This document shows, in pieces, positions 1 to 4,957 of a stretch of DNA of 6,307 nucleotides. Where the stretch lies: the NCBI GenBank assembly GCA_045616505.1, contig JAZLGV010000056.1:1-6307 (forward strand). Direction: 5' to 3'. A model generated the notes under the pieces. The model was not told the origin of the DNA. It was given only the letters and a program-made list of their open reading frames with translations, and did not search any database. The DNA is from JAKSUT01 sp045616505 (GTDB taxonomy: Bacteria; Cyanobacteriota; Vampirovibrionia; Gastranaerophilales; Gastranaerophilaceae). Position 1 is the first letter of the stretch, and each line of letters starts with the position of its first letter. The position numbers were made by a program, and so were the translations under genes.

Positions 1-465
1 GGACCAAGAGGTTCAAGAATTCAAACTATCGTTGGCGAATTAAAAAATGAAAAAATCGACATCGTTAGATATTCAGAAAACTCTGTTGAATATATCGTAA
101 ACGCTTTATCACCAGCAAGAATTATCTCTGTTGATATTTTAGCTGACGACGAAACAGCTCACGAAGCTTTAGTAGTTGTTCCTGATGACCAATTATCTTT
201 AGCAATCGGTCGTGAAGGTCAAAACGTAAGATTAGCTCACAAATTAACAGGCTGGAAAATAGATATTAAGAGCCAAAGCCAAATGGAATCAGCTGAACAA
301 GCTCAAAATTATCAAGACGAAGAAGAATACGAAGAAGCTGATGAAATTGATAATAGCGAAGAACTTCAAGAAGAAATTGAAGAAGAAATGAATCAACAAG
401 AAGTTGATATGGAAGACGATGCAGCAGACTTAGGCATCGAAGCTCCAGAAGAAGTAAACGAATAA
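1..465 (+). CDS. nusA: Transcription termination/antitermination factor NusA, C-terminal part
   Basis: The frame is open from the first base, so the 5' part of the gene lies outside the window; 154 residues are visible. NusA binds RNA polymerase and nascent RNA and modulates pausing, intrinsic termination and antitermination. The fragment begins in the GXXG loop of the first KH domain (GPRG, residues 1-4, followed by SRIQTIVGELKNEKIDIV). It continues through the linker NALSPARIISVDI to the second KH domain, with its GREG loop at residues 70-73 and RLAHKLTGWKIDI after it. Both KH segments match the family well. After residue 92 the conserved part stops and a low-complexity tail follows: 28 of the last 60 residues are Asp or Glu and none is Lys or Arg. 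This tail does not look like the folded acidic repeats of E. coli NusA. The gene ends in two consecutive TAA codons and is followed by a terminator rather than by ylxR/infB. Confidence 0.95.
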   Translation, partial: GPRGSRIQTIVGELKNEKIDIVRYSENSVEYIVNALSPARIISVDILADDETAHEALVVVPDDQLSLAIGREGQNVRLAHKLTGWKIDIKSQSQMESAEQAQNYQDEEEYEEADEIDNSEELQEEIEEEMNQQEVDMEDDAADLGIEAPEEVNE

Positions 466-488
466 TAAATTAATAATTTAACAAAATT

Positions 489-536
489 AACAAAGAGTGA
501 TATTTCAAATTAATAATTGAAGTATCACTTTTTGTT
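489..536 (+). terminator. Intrinsic terminator after nusA
   Basis: A long hairpin with 20-nt arms at 489-508 and 517-536 encloses an 8-nt AT loop. The arms pair throughout, with two G-U wobbles. The core AGTGATA/TATCACT is followed directly by a T-rich run, TTTTTGTT. It lies 24 bp after the nusA stop, separating nusA from tuf. The arm base AACAAA/TTTGTT gives the opposite strand a weaker U-rich exit, so some bidirectional activity is possible, but no convergent gene needs it. Confidence 0.85.
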
Positions 537-577
537 AATAAAATATGTTTTTGTAGGGTTTTCATGTGTTATACTAC

Positions 578-605
578 TTGACAATAAAAATTGATTTAAT
601 AAAAT
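578..605 (+). promoter_or_regulatory. Sigma-70-type promoter for tuf
   Basis: A perfect -35 box TTGACA (578-583) and a -10 box TAAAAT (600-605, five of six consensus bases) are separated by 16 bp. Transcription would begin near 612 and leave a leader of about 57 nt. That leader holds a small AT-only inverted repeat, ACTTAA-GATA-TTAAGT (616-631), and the ribosome binding site AAGGAG (655-660). A second possible start lies just upstream: an extended -10, TGT-TATACT (567-575), without a convincing -35. Two overlapping promoters would suit a highly expressed gene. Confidence 0.75.
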
Positions 606-668
606 TGATATAGTAACTTAAGATATTAAGTGTAGTAGTAATTTATATTAGGAAAAGGAGACCATCTC

Positions 669-1877
669 ATGGCACGCGAAAAGTACGAAAGAACCAAACC
701 GCACGTTAACGTTGGTACAATTGGACACGTTGACCACGGTAAAACAACATTGACTGCAGCTATTACAGGTACATTAGCAGCAGCTGGTCAAGCAGAATTG
801 AAAAAATTTGATGAAATCGATGCTGCTCCAGAAGAAAAAGCTAGAGGTATAACAATCTCTACAGCTCACGTAGAATACGAAACAGCTACAAGACACTATG
901 CACACGTTGACTGCCCAGGCCACGCTGACTATGTTAAAAACATGATTACAGGTGCAGCTCAAATGGACGGTGCAATACTTGTTGTTGCAGCTACTGATGG
1001 TGCTATGCCTCAAACTCGTGAACACATCTTGCTAGCAAGACAAGTTGGTGTTCCTAACTTAGTAGTATTCTTAAACAAATGTGATATGGTTGACGATCCT
1101 GGATTGTTAGAATTAGTTGAAATGGAAGTTAGGGAACTTCTTTCTTCTTACGAATTTGACGGCGACAATATTCCATTCATTCATGGTTCAGCTCTTAAAG
1201 CATTAGAAGCTGTTCAAGCTAACCCATCAATCAAAAAAGGTGATGATGAATGGTCTGATAAAATTTGGGAATTGATGGATGCATTGGATTCTTACTTCCC
1301 AGAACCAAAACGTGAATTAGACAAACCATTCCTACTTCCTGTAGAAGACGTATTCTCAATCACAGGTCGTGGTACAGTTGCAACTGGTAGAGTTGAACGT
1401 GGTATTGTTAAAGTTGGTGACGAAGTTGAATTAGTTGGTTTAGGCGAAACTAAGAAAACAACTGTTACAGGTGTTGAAATGTTCAGAAAAATGCTAGACC
1501 AAGGTCAAGCTGGTGACAACATCGGTGCTTTACTTCGTGGTATCGACAAAACTGATATCAAACGTGGTCAAGTATTGGCTAAACCTGGTTCAATTCACCC
1601 ACACACAGCTTTCACAGCTAACGTTTACGTTTTGACTAAAGATGAAGGTGGTCGTCACACTCCATTCTTCCCTGGATACCGTCCACAATTCTATATCAGA
1701 ACAACTGACGTAACTGGTTCTATTAAATTTGAAGGCGAAATGGTAATGCCTGGTGATAACGTAGTAATGGAAGTTGAATTAATCGCTCCAGTTGCTATCG
1801 AAGAAGGTATGAGATTCGCTATCCGTGAAGGTGGTAGAACAGTTGGTGCTGGTGTTGTTGACAAAATTAAAGCATAG
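669..1877 (+). CDS. tuf: Translation elongation factor Tu (EF-Tu)
   Basis: This is a GTPase that delivers aminoacyl-tRNA to the ribosomal A site in the cytoplasm. It is complete at 402 residues, slightly longer than the E. coli protein (about 394). Visible G-domain motifs: P-loop GHVDHGKT (19-26), switch I RGIT (59-62), DCPGH (81-85, with His85 at the catalytic position), NKCD (136-139) and SAL (174-176). Domains 2 and 3 follow from about residue 218, with ITGRGTVATGRVERG (231-245) and FFPGYRPQFYIRTTDVTG (333-350). The extra length lies mainly near 183-195 (ANPSIKKGDDEW), where cyanobacterial EF-Tu also has a longer spacer. The ATG at 669 is preceded by AAGGAG with 8 nt spacing, and the N-terminus MAREKYERTKPHVN matches the family, so the start is secure. 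It is transcribed alone, between its own promoter and terminator, not in a str-type operon with fusA. Confidence 0.98.
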   Translation: MAREKYERTKPHVNVGTIGHVDHGKTTLTAAITGTLAAAGQAELKKFDEIDAAPEEKARGITISTAHVEYETATRHYAHVDCPGHADYVKNMITGAAQMDGAILVVAATDGAMPQTREHILLARQVGVPNLVVFLNKCDMVDDPGLLELVEMEVRELLSSYEFDGDNIPFIHGSALKALEAVQANPSIKKGDDEWSDKIWELMDALDSYFPEPKRELDKPFLLPVEDVFSITGRGTVATGRVERGIVKVGDEVELVGLGETKKTTVTGVEMFRKMLDQGQAGDNIGALLRGIDKTDIKRGQVLAKPGSIHPHTAFTANVYVLTKDEGGRHTPFFPGYRPQFYIRTTDVTGSIKFEGEMVMPGDNVVMEVELIAPVAIEEGMRFAIREGGRTVGAGVVDKIKA

Positions 1878-1906
1878 TTAATAATACTAGAACTAATAAA
1901 TATCTT

Positions 1907-1943
1907 AAATAGTCCGATTTGATTTTCAAGTCGGACTATTTTT
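1907..1943 (+). terminator. Intrinsic terminator after tuf
   Basis: Arms of 15 nt (1907-1921 and 1927-1941) enclose the 5-nt loop ATTTT, with the GC-containing core AGTCCGA/TCGGACT and one G-U pair. A run of five T (1939-1943) ends the structure. It lies 29 bp after the tuf stop and closes the tuf transcript. Confidence 0.9.
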
Positions 1944-1980
1944 ATACAAAAATTCGCATAAAAACAGACTAAAATTCAGA

Positions 1981-2008
1981 TAAAAAATAGCCGTCTATAA
2001 GACGGCTA
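1981..2008 (-). terminator. Minus-strand intrinsic terminator with no visible upstream gene
   Basis: A perfect 9-bp stem, TAGCCGTCT/AGACGGCTA (1988-1996 and 2000-2008), has a 3-nt loop and is GC-rich for this window. On the minus strand it is followed by six T and then A (1987-1981). On the plus strand it is followed by AAAACTACA, so it can work only for leftward transcription. The plus strand already has its tuf terminator 45 bp earlier. Confidence 0.75.
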
Positions 2009-2107
2009 AAACTACATTAGATAAAGGAGTGGGAGGAGAAAATAAAGAAAAAGAGTTGGTTATAATTATGTTGTACCACTATACATTATTAAACTAACAT
2101 ATTTTTA
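1981..2107 (-). ncRNA. Candidate minus-strand small RNA with C-rich anti-Shine-Dalgarno tract
   Basis: The minus strand has an intrinsic terminator (arms 2008-2000 and 1996-1988, then TTTTTTA) with no gene upstream for it to serve. Reading 5' to 3' on that strand: a possible hairpin at 2080-2054 (AGTGGT pairing with ACCAACT, one bulged A), a pyrimidine-rich unpaired stretch, the tract CTCCTCCCACTCCTTT (2038-2023), and the terminator. The tract is complementary to ribosome binding sites such as AAAGGAG. Its first part resembles the single-stranded ACUCCUCACAC motif of the cyanobacterial small RNA Yfr1 (9 of 11 positions), which likewise lies before a terminator hairpin. The 5' end is set from a weak promoter and is uncertain. 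The terminator and tract are seen directly; the existence of an RNA and any kinship with Yfr1 are inference. Alternatively the plus-strand purine tract is a relic ribosome binding site. Confidence 0.45.
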
Positions 2108-2131
2108 TGATATATTAACAAATTTTTATGA
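2095..2131. repeat. Tandem 16-bp direct repeat with 21-bp period
   Basis: TAACATATTTTTATGA (2095-2110) and TAACAAATTTTTATGA (2116-2131) match at 15 of 16 positions and start exactly 21 bp apart, about two helical turns, so both copies present the same DNA face. They lie in the gene-free region upstream of the gene at 2229 and overlap the candidate minus-strand promoter. The arrangement resembles a double operator for a DNA-binding protein, but no regulator is identified, and AT-rich intergenic DNA yields chance repeats more readily. Confidence 0.6.
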
Positions 2132-2142
2132 ACGTTTGTAAA
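2114..2142 (-). promoter_or_regulatory. Possible promoter for the minus-strand small RNA
   Basis: On the minus strand, TTTACA (2142-2137, five of six bases of the -35 consensus) and GTTAAT (2119-2114, four of six) are separated by 17 bp, predicting a start near 2107. The direct repeat at 2095-2131 covers the -10 box and start. In such AT-rich DNA weak matches are common, so this is tentative. Confidence 0.3.
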
Positions 2143-2164
2143 TTTATTTTAATAATTTCTTATA
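2136..2164 (+). promoter_or_regulatory. Weak candidate promoter for the gene at 2229
   Basis: TTGTAA (2136-2141) and CTTATA (2159-2164) are 17 bp apart; the overlapping TATAAA (2161-2166) would give a 19-bp spacer. Nothing better is visible between the tuf terminator and the gene. It would overlap the candidate minus-strand -35 box, making a divergent promoter pair. Confidence 0.25.
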
Positions 2165-2228
2165 AAAAAGCAATAAAATTTCTTCACAAGTTTTGTATTT
2201 GTGTCGATGTGTAGTGAAAGGAAATAAA

Positions 2229-3377
2229 ATGGTTCAAGCTATTCAACCTAGAATGTATCCGCAAATGCCTCAAATGGTAAATTACAATGCGGTTAAAATA
2301 GACATCCATAATCCTCAAGTTAATGGCGGACAAGGTCAAACAAATCCTCAAGTGCCAGTTATGCCACAACAAGAACCAGCAAAATACATTTATGGATATC
2401 CTCAAAATAATATTTACGACATGCCTTACAATAATATTTACGATGCAAGAGATCCCAAAAATCCTCCTGCACCTCAACCAATCCACGATGCACCAAGAAG
2501 TCCAAAAAGCAGACCTCAAGTGCCTCCACCTATAATTATTCAACATGCCGTAATTAAAGGTGCTGATTTGCCAAAATCAGTTGTAACATCACCTATTGAA
2601 AAAGCTGAAAAACCAGCACAAGAAAAAATTTCTGATGTAAAAAAAGAAGAAATTAAAGCTGAAGAAAAAAAAGCAACTGAACCTCAATCAGTTTTAACAA
2701 AAGACGAAAAACCAGCAGCAACAGAAGCTCCTAAAAAAACAGTTAATATAGCTGAAGCTGCTGATATCAAACCAGCCTTGGATGTAAATAAATTTATCAA
2801 AGCATTAATGAGCGACGATGCTGACACACAAGCAAAAGCAATGAGTTTGATTGTTGAAGTAACAGCAAAACGTCCTGATGTAGCAGTTGATTTATTAGAT
2901 GTAAAAGTTGTTGATACATTAGTTGGTATAATGTCTCAAGACACTTCAACTTTACAAGGTCCAACTCAAAAACAAATGGATGCTAGAAAGAAAATGATGG
3001 CAAATGCTCCTATGACAGAAGCTGAAAAAGCTGACGCATCATTCTACTCACCAAAAGAAGTTGCAGAACAAAACAAACAATTAGCAATTTATACAATCGC
3101 AAGTCTTGATGAATTATACGCAAAAGAAGTAAAAAAAATGAGCGGCGAAACAGTACCTCTTAATGAACTTCCTGCAGTAAAAGACATCGTTAAACAAATG
3201 ACAGGCGATAAAAATTCAAGAGTAACAAAAGTTGTATGTATGGATGCGTTGATGAACATCTACACTCCTGAATACAAAAACGAAATGCTATCAATCGCAA
3301 ATTTAGCAGCAAATGACAAAGACCCTGCTGTTAAAACCTTAGCTGAAAAAATGAAAGACGTTATAATGGCATCATAA
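2229..3377 (+). CDS. Hypothetical protein with disordered N-terminus and HEAT-like helical C-terminus
   Basis: I do not recognise a named family for this 382-residue protein. The ATG at 2229 is chosen because AAAGGA (2217-2222) precedes it at 6 nt; the in-frame TTG at 2193 has no ribosome binding site. Residues 1-105 are rich in Pro, Gln, Asn, Met and Tyr, and contain an internal repeat NNIYD (60-64 and 68-72). No signal peptide or membrane segment is visible. Residues 120-172 form a Lys/Glu/Ala/Pro linker. Residues 185-235 (NKFIKALMSDDADTQAKAMS onward) and 313-380 (ending DPAVKTLAEKMKDVIMA) look like paired amphipathic helices with the D-x-x-x-R/A-x-x-A spacing of HEAT or armadillo-type repeats. 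Two HEAT-like blocks suggest a protein-interaction scaffold in the cytoplasm; this is inference. The gene stands alone between a repeat-bearing upstream region and a terminator. Confidence 0.85.
   Translation: MVQAIQPRMYPQMPQMVNYNAVKIDIHNPQVNGGQGQTNPQVPVMPQQEPAKYIYGYPQNNIYDMPYNNIYDARDPKNPPAPQPIHDAPRSPKSRPQVPPPIIIQHAVIKGADLPKSVVTSPIEKAEKPAQEKISDVKKEEIKAEEKKATEPQSVLTKDEKPAATEAPKKTVNIAEAADIKPALDVNKFIKALMSDDADTQAKAMSLIVEVTAKRPDVAVDLLDVKVVDTLVGIMSQDTSTLQGPTQKQMDARKKMMANAPMTEAEKADASFYSPKEVAEQNKQLAIYTIASLDELYAKEVKKMSGETVPLNELPAVKDIVKQMTGDKNSRVTKVVCMDALMNIYTPEYKNEMLSIANLAANDKDPAVKTLAEKMKDVIMAS
2406..2443 (+). repeat. In-frame 14-bp repeat within the hypothetical gene
   Basis: AATAATATTTACGA occurs at 2406-2419 and again at 2430-2443, exactly 24 bp (8 codons) apart, and encodes the repeated peptide NNIYD. 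Identity at the DNA level suggests a recent local duplication or strong constraint on the peptide in the disordered N-terminal region. Confidence 0.7.
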
Positions 3378-3398
3378 ATTAAGAAAGATAGAGATAGA

Positions 3399-3443
3399 AA
3401 GAAAACAGGACTTGAATGAAAATCATTCAAGTCCTGTTTTCTT
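3399..3443. terminator. Bidirectional terminator between the HEAT-like gene and proC
   Basis: Perfect 21-bp arms (3399-3419 and 3423-3443) enclose a 3-nt AAA loop; the core is CAGGACTTGAATGA/TCATTCAAGTCCTG. The arm base AAGAAAA/TTTTCTT gives a U-rich tail on either strand. It lies 22 bp after the plus-strand stop and 17 bp after the proC stop, so it serves both convergent genes. Confidence 0.9.
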
Positions 3444-3459
3444 ATTAAATAAAGCTAAA

Positions 3460-4281
3460 CTATTTATGCCATTTACCTAAAGCTTCTGCTTTTTCTTTTG
3501 TCTTTCTAATAATTTCTTCAAATAATTTTTCTGTATTTTCCTCATTCATTACAGAAACTCCAACTTCTGTACATCCACCTTTAGTGGAAATATTATTAAT
3601 CAATTCTTCAGGAGTCAAGTCAGAAGTCATCATGATTTTAGCCGAGCCAATCGCTGTTTGAGCTGCCAACAATAAAGATTTTTCATAATCTAATCCTAAT
3701 TTTTCACCAGCCAATGCGATTTCGTGGATTGTCTTATAGAAAAACGCAGGGCCTGAGCCTGATATCGCAGTTACAATATCCATTTTATCTTCTGAAACAC
3801 TAAGACTTTTACCTAAATGAGAAAACAAATCAACAACAAAATTCATTTGTTCATCCGTCGCTGTTGTACCTTTTGTAACACCACACATGCCTTCTGAAAG
3901 CAACAAACCCGCATTTGGCATTACTCTGATAACAGGAACACCGTGGACAATATCTTCTATAACATCAATTTTTACCCCTGCGGCGATTGAAACTACCAAT
4001 TTTTTATTTGAAAGTACACCGTTTATTTCAAATAAAACATCTCTAACTTGCGACGGCTTTACGCAAATAAAAATTACATCAGCCTGTTTTGCAGTTTCAA
4101 TATTATCAACAAACATTTTAATACCAAGTGTTTTTTCTTTTAAGTCAGCATGTTCTTTAGAAATCGCTGAACCAATAATATTTTCAGCTTTAATAAATTT
4201 TGAAGATATAAGTCCTTTTATTATCGCACTTGCCATTTTTCCACAACCGATAAAACCAAATTTTAATTCTTCTTTGTTCAT
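3460..4281 (-). CDS. proC: Pyrroline-5-carboxylate reductase
   Basis: This cytoplasmic enzyme catalyses the last step of proline biosynthesis, the NAD(P)H-dependent reduction of 1-pyrroline-5-carboxylate to L-proline. The 273-residue protein is full length for the family. The N-terminal Rossmann fold shows the dinucleotide motif GFIGCGKMA (9-17) and CVKP (73-76). RVMPNAG (119-125) and SGSGPAF (174-180) follow in the expected order. The C-terminal signature near the substrate site reads TKGGCTEVGV (233-242); Cys238 sits where Thr or Ala is more usual in this GG-x-T motif. The ATG at 4281 has only a weak ribosome binding site (AAGG, about 9 nt upstream). The gene is divergent from rpmH across 88 bp and convergent with the HEAT-like gene. 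No proA or proB is in the window. Confidence 0.95.
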   Translation of the reverse strand: MNKEELKFGFIGCGKMASAIIKGLISSKFIKAENIIGSAISKEHADLKEKTLGIKMFVDNIETAKQADVIFICVKPSQVRDVLFEINGVLSNKKLVVSIAAGVKIDVIEDIVHGVPVIRVMPNAGLLLSEGMCGVTKGTTATDEQMNFVVDLFSHLGKSLSVSEDKMDIVTAISGSGPAFFYKTIHEIALAGEKLGLDYEKSLLLAAQTAIGSAKIMMTSDLTPEELINNISTKGGCTEVGVSVMNEENTEKLFEEIIRKTKEKAEALGKWHK

Positions 4282-4309
4282 AATAATTTACCTTATTCCT
4301 TTTTAATGA

Positions 4310-4338
4310 TTGACTAATTATTTTGTTTTATTTATTAT
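4310..4338 (+). promoter_or_regulatory. Sigma-70-type promoter for rpmH-rnpA
   Basis: TTGACT (4310-4315, five of six consensus bases) and TATTAT (4333-4338, five of six) are separated by the optimal 17 bp, predicting a start near 4345 and a leader of about 25 nt. The leader contains AAAGGAG (4355-4361), 8 nt before the rpmH ATG. The divergent proC promoter must share this 88-bp gap, but I see no clear match for it. Confidence 0.75.
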
Positions 4339-4369
4339 GTTATTACTATAGCACAAAGGAGAAATATAA

Positions 4370-4522
4370 ATGAAACGCACATTAGAAGGAACAAAAATAA
4401 AAAGACAACGTGTTAGCGGCTTTAGAGCTAGAATGTCTACTCCAGGCGGACAAGAAGTTATTAACAGACGTAGAGCTAAAGGTCGTCATAAATTAGCTAT
4501 CGAAGGTAGCAAAAGAGCTTAG
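4370..4522 (+). CDS. rpmH: 50S ribosomal protein L34
   Basis: This small basic protein of the large ribosomal subunit is 50 residues here, a little longer than the usual 44-46. The sequence starts MKRTLEGTKIKRQR, continues SGFRARMSTPGG (16-27) and ends in the Arg/Lys-rich RRRAKGRHKL (33-42). SGFRARM and RR-x-KGR are the L34 signature. The TLEGT N-terminal pattern resembles cyanobacterial L34 rather than the TYQPS pattern common in other bacteria, which supports the lineage guess. The start is fixed by AAAGGAG 8 nt upstream. It is the first gene of the rpmH-rnpA unit and is followed by a hairpin that probably limits downstream expression. Confidence 0.97.
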   Translation: MKRTLEGTKIKRQRVSGFRARMSTPGGQEVINRRRAKGRHKLAIEGSKRA

Positions 4523-4547
4523 TTATCTTTTTATAATAGATTATTTT

Positions 4548-4585
4548 AAATTAAGCGAGATTTCAAAAGTCTCGCTTAATTTTTG
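4548..4585 (+). terminator. Terminator or attenuator between rpmH and rnpA
   Basis: Arms of 13 bp (4548-4560 and 4570-4582) with core AAGCGAGA/TCTCGCTT extend inward by three more pairs, one of them G-U, to a short CAA loop. A T run (4580-4584) follows. It sits 25 bp after the rpmH stop and 18 bp before the rnpA ATG. As no separate rnpA promoter is visible after it, it probably works as a partial terminator, giving much more L34 than RnpA mRNA. Confidence 0.8.
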
Positions 4586-4600
4586 TGTTATTATCTTGTT

Positions 4601-4957
4601 ATGTTAAAAAGAGTTTTTAGATTAAAACATAAATCAGCATTTAGTGCAACATACAGAATAAAACATTCCTACTTTAAAAATGGAATAATCCTTTGGGTTG
4701 GGAAACAAAAAACAGATTTGAACACACCGACAAAAGTTGGATTTGTTGTTAGCAAAAAAACACACAAACGTGCCGTAAAAAGAAACAGACTAAAACGTTT
4801 AATGCGTGAAAGTTATAGATTATTACAAAAAGAAAACAACTTGTTTTCATCACAAGAATATCTTTCTTTAATTTTTGTTGGACTTGATAAAGCTCTAGAA
4901 AACGATTTTACAAAAACTAAAAAGACAATTTCTCATTTATTGGAACAAATAAAATGA
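4601..4957 (+). CDS. rnpA: Ribonuclease P protein component
   Basis: RnpA is the protein cofactor of RNase P, which removes the 5' leader of precursor tRNAs together with the catalytic RNA (rnpB, not in this window). The 118-residue basic protein is of normal family length. It begins MLKRVFRLKHKSAF, and the conserved central block runs from KVGFVVSKK (45-53) into the RNR signature HKRAVKRNRLKRLMRE (55-70), the RNA-binding helix. The ATG at 4601 gives the standard N-terminus; an in-frame TTG at 4583 would add six uncharacteristic residues. Neither start has a Shine-Dalgarno sequence, so translation is probably weak. The stop overlaps the next start as ATGA. Position after rpmH is the usual bacterial arrangement. 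Confidence 0.95.
   Translation: MLKRVFRLKHKSAFSATYRIKHSYFKNGIILWVGKQKTDLNTPTKVGFVVSKKTHKRAVKRNRLKRLMRESYRLLQKENNLFSSQEYLSLIFVGLDKALENDFTKTKKTISHLLEQIK

Noticed and set aside
774..1025. Minus-strand open frames within tuf, and similar frames inside the HEAT-like gene and fusA.
   Set aside because: They lie opposite strongly conserved coding sequence, and the Cys/Phe/Ser-rich products are typical of antisense reading of AT-rich genes.
2029..2097. A short plus-strand frame starting GTG within AAAGGAGTGGGAGGAG, ending TAA at 2095-2097.
   Set aside because: The ribosome-binding-like purines abut or lie inside the start, there is no clear plus-strand promoter, and the 22-residue product has no recognisable features.
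2193..2228. TTG start extending the HEAT-like protein by 12 residues.
   Set aside because: No ribosome binding site precedes it, whereas the ATG at 2229 has AAAGGA at 6 nt; the added residues (Cys/Val-rich) are unlike the rest of the protein.
3887..4306. Long plus-strand open frame antisense to proC.
   Set aside because: It is a frame shadow: proC on the other strand carries all P5C reductase motifs and the antisense product shows no family features.
4282..4369. Possible replication origin beside rpmH, which neighbours dnaA/oriC in many bacteria.
   Set aside because: The gap is only 88 bp, holds no DnaA box of the TTATCCACA type, and dnaA is absent; the rpmH promoter and leader account for most of it.
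4583..4600. TTG start extending rnpA by six residues.
   Set aside because: It lies in the U tract of the preceding hairpin, has no ribosome binding site, and the ATG at 4601 gives the standard RnpA N-terminus.
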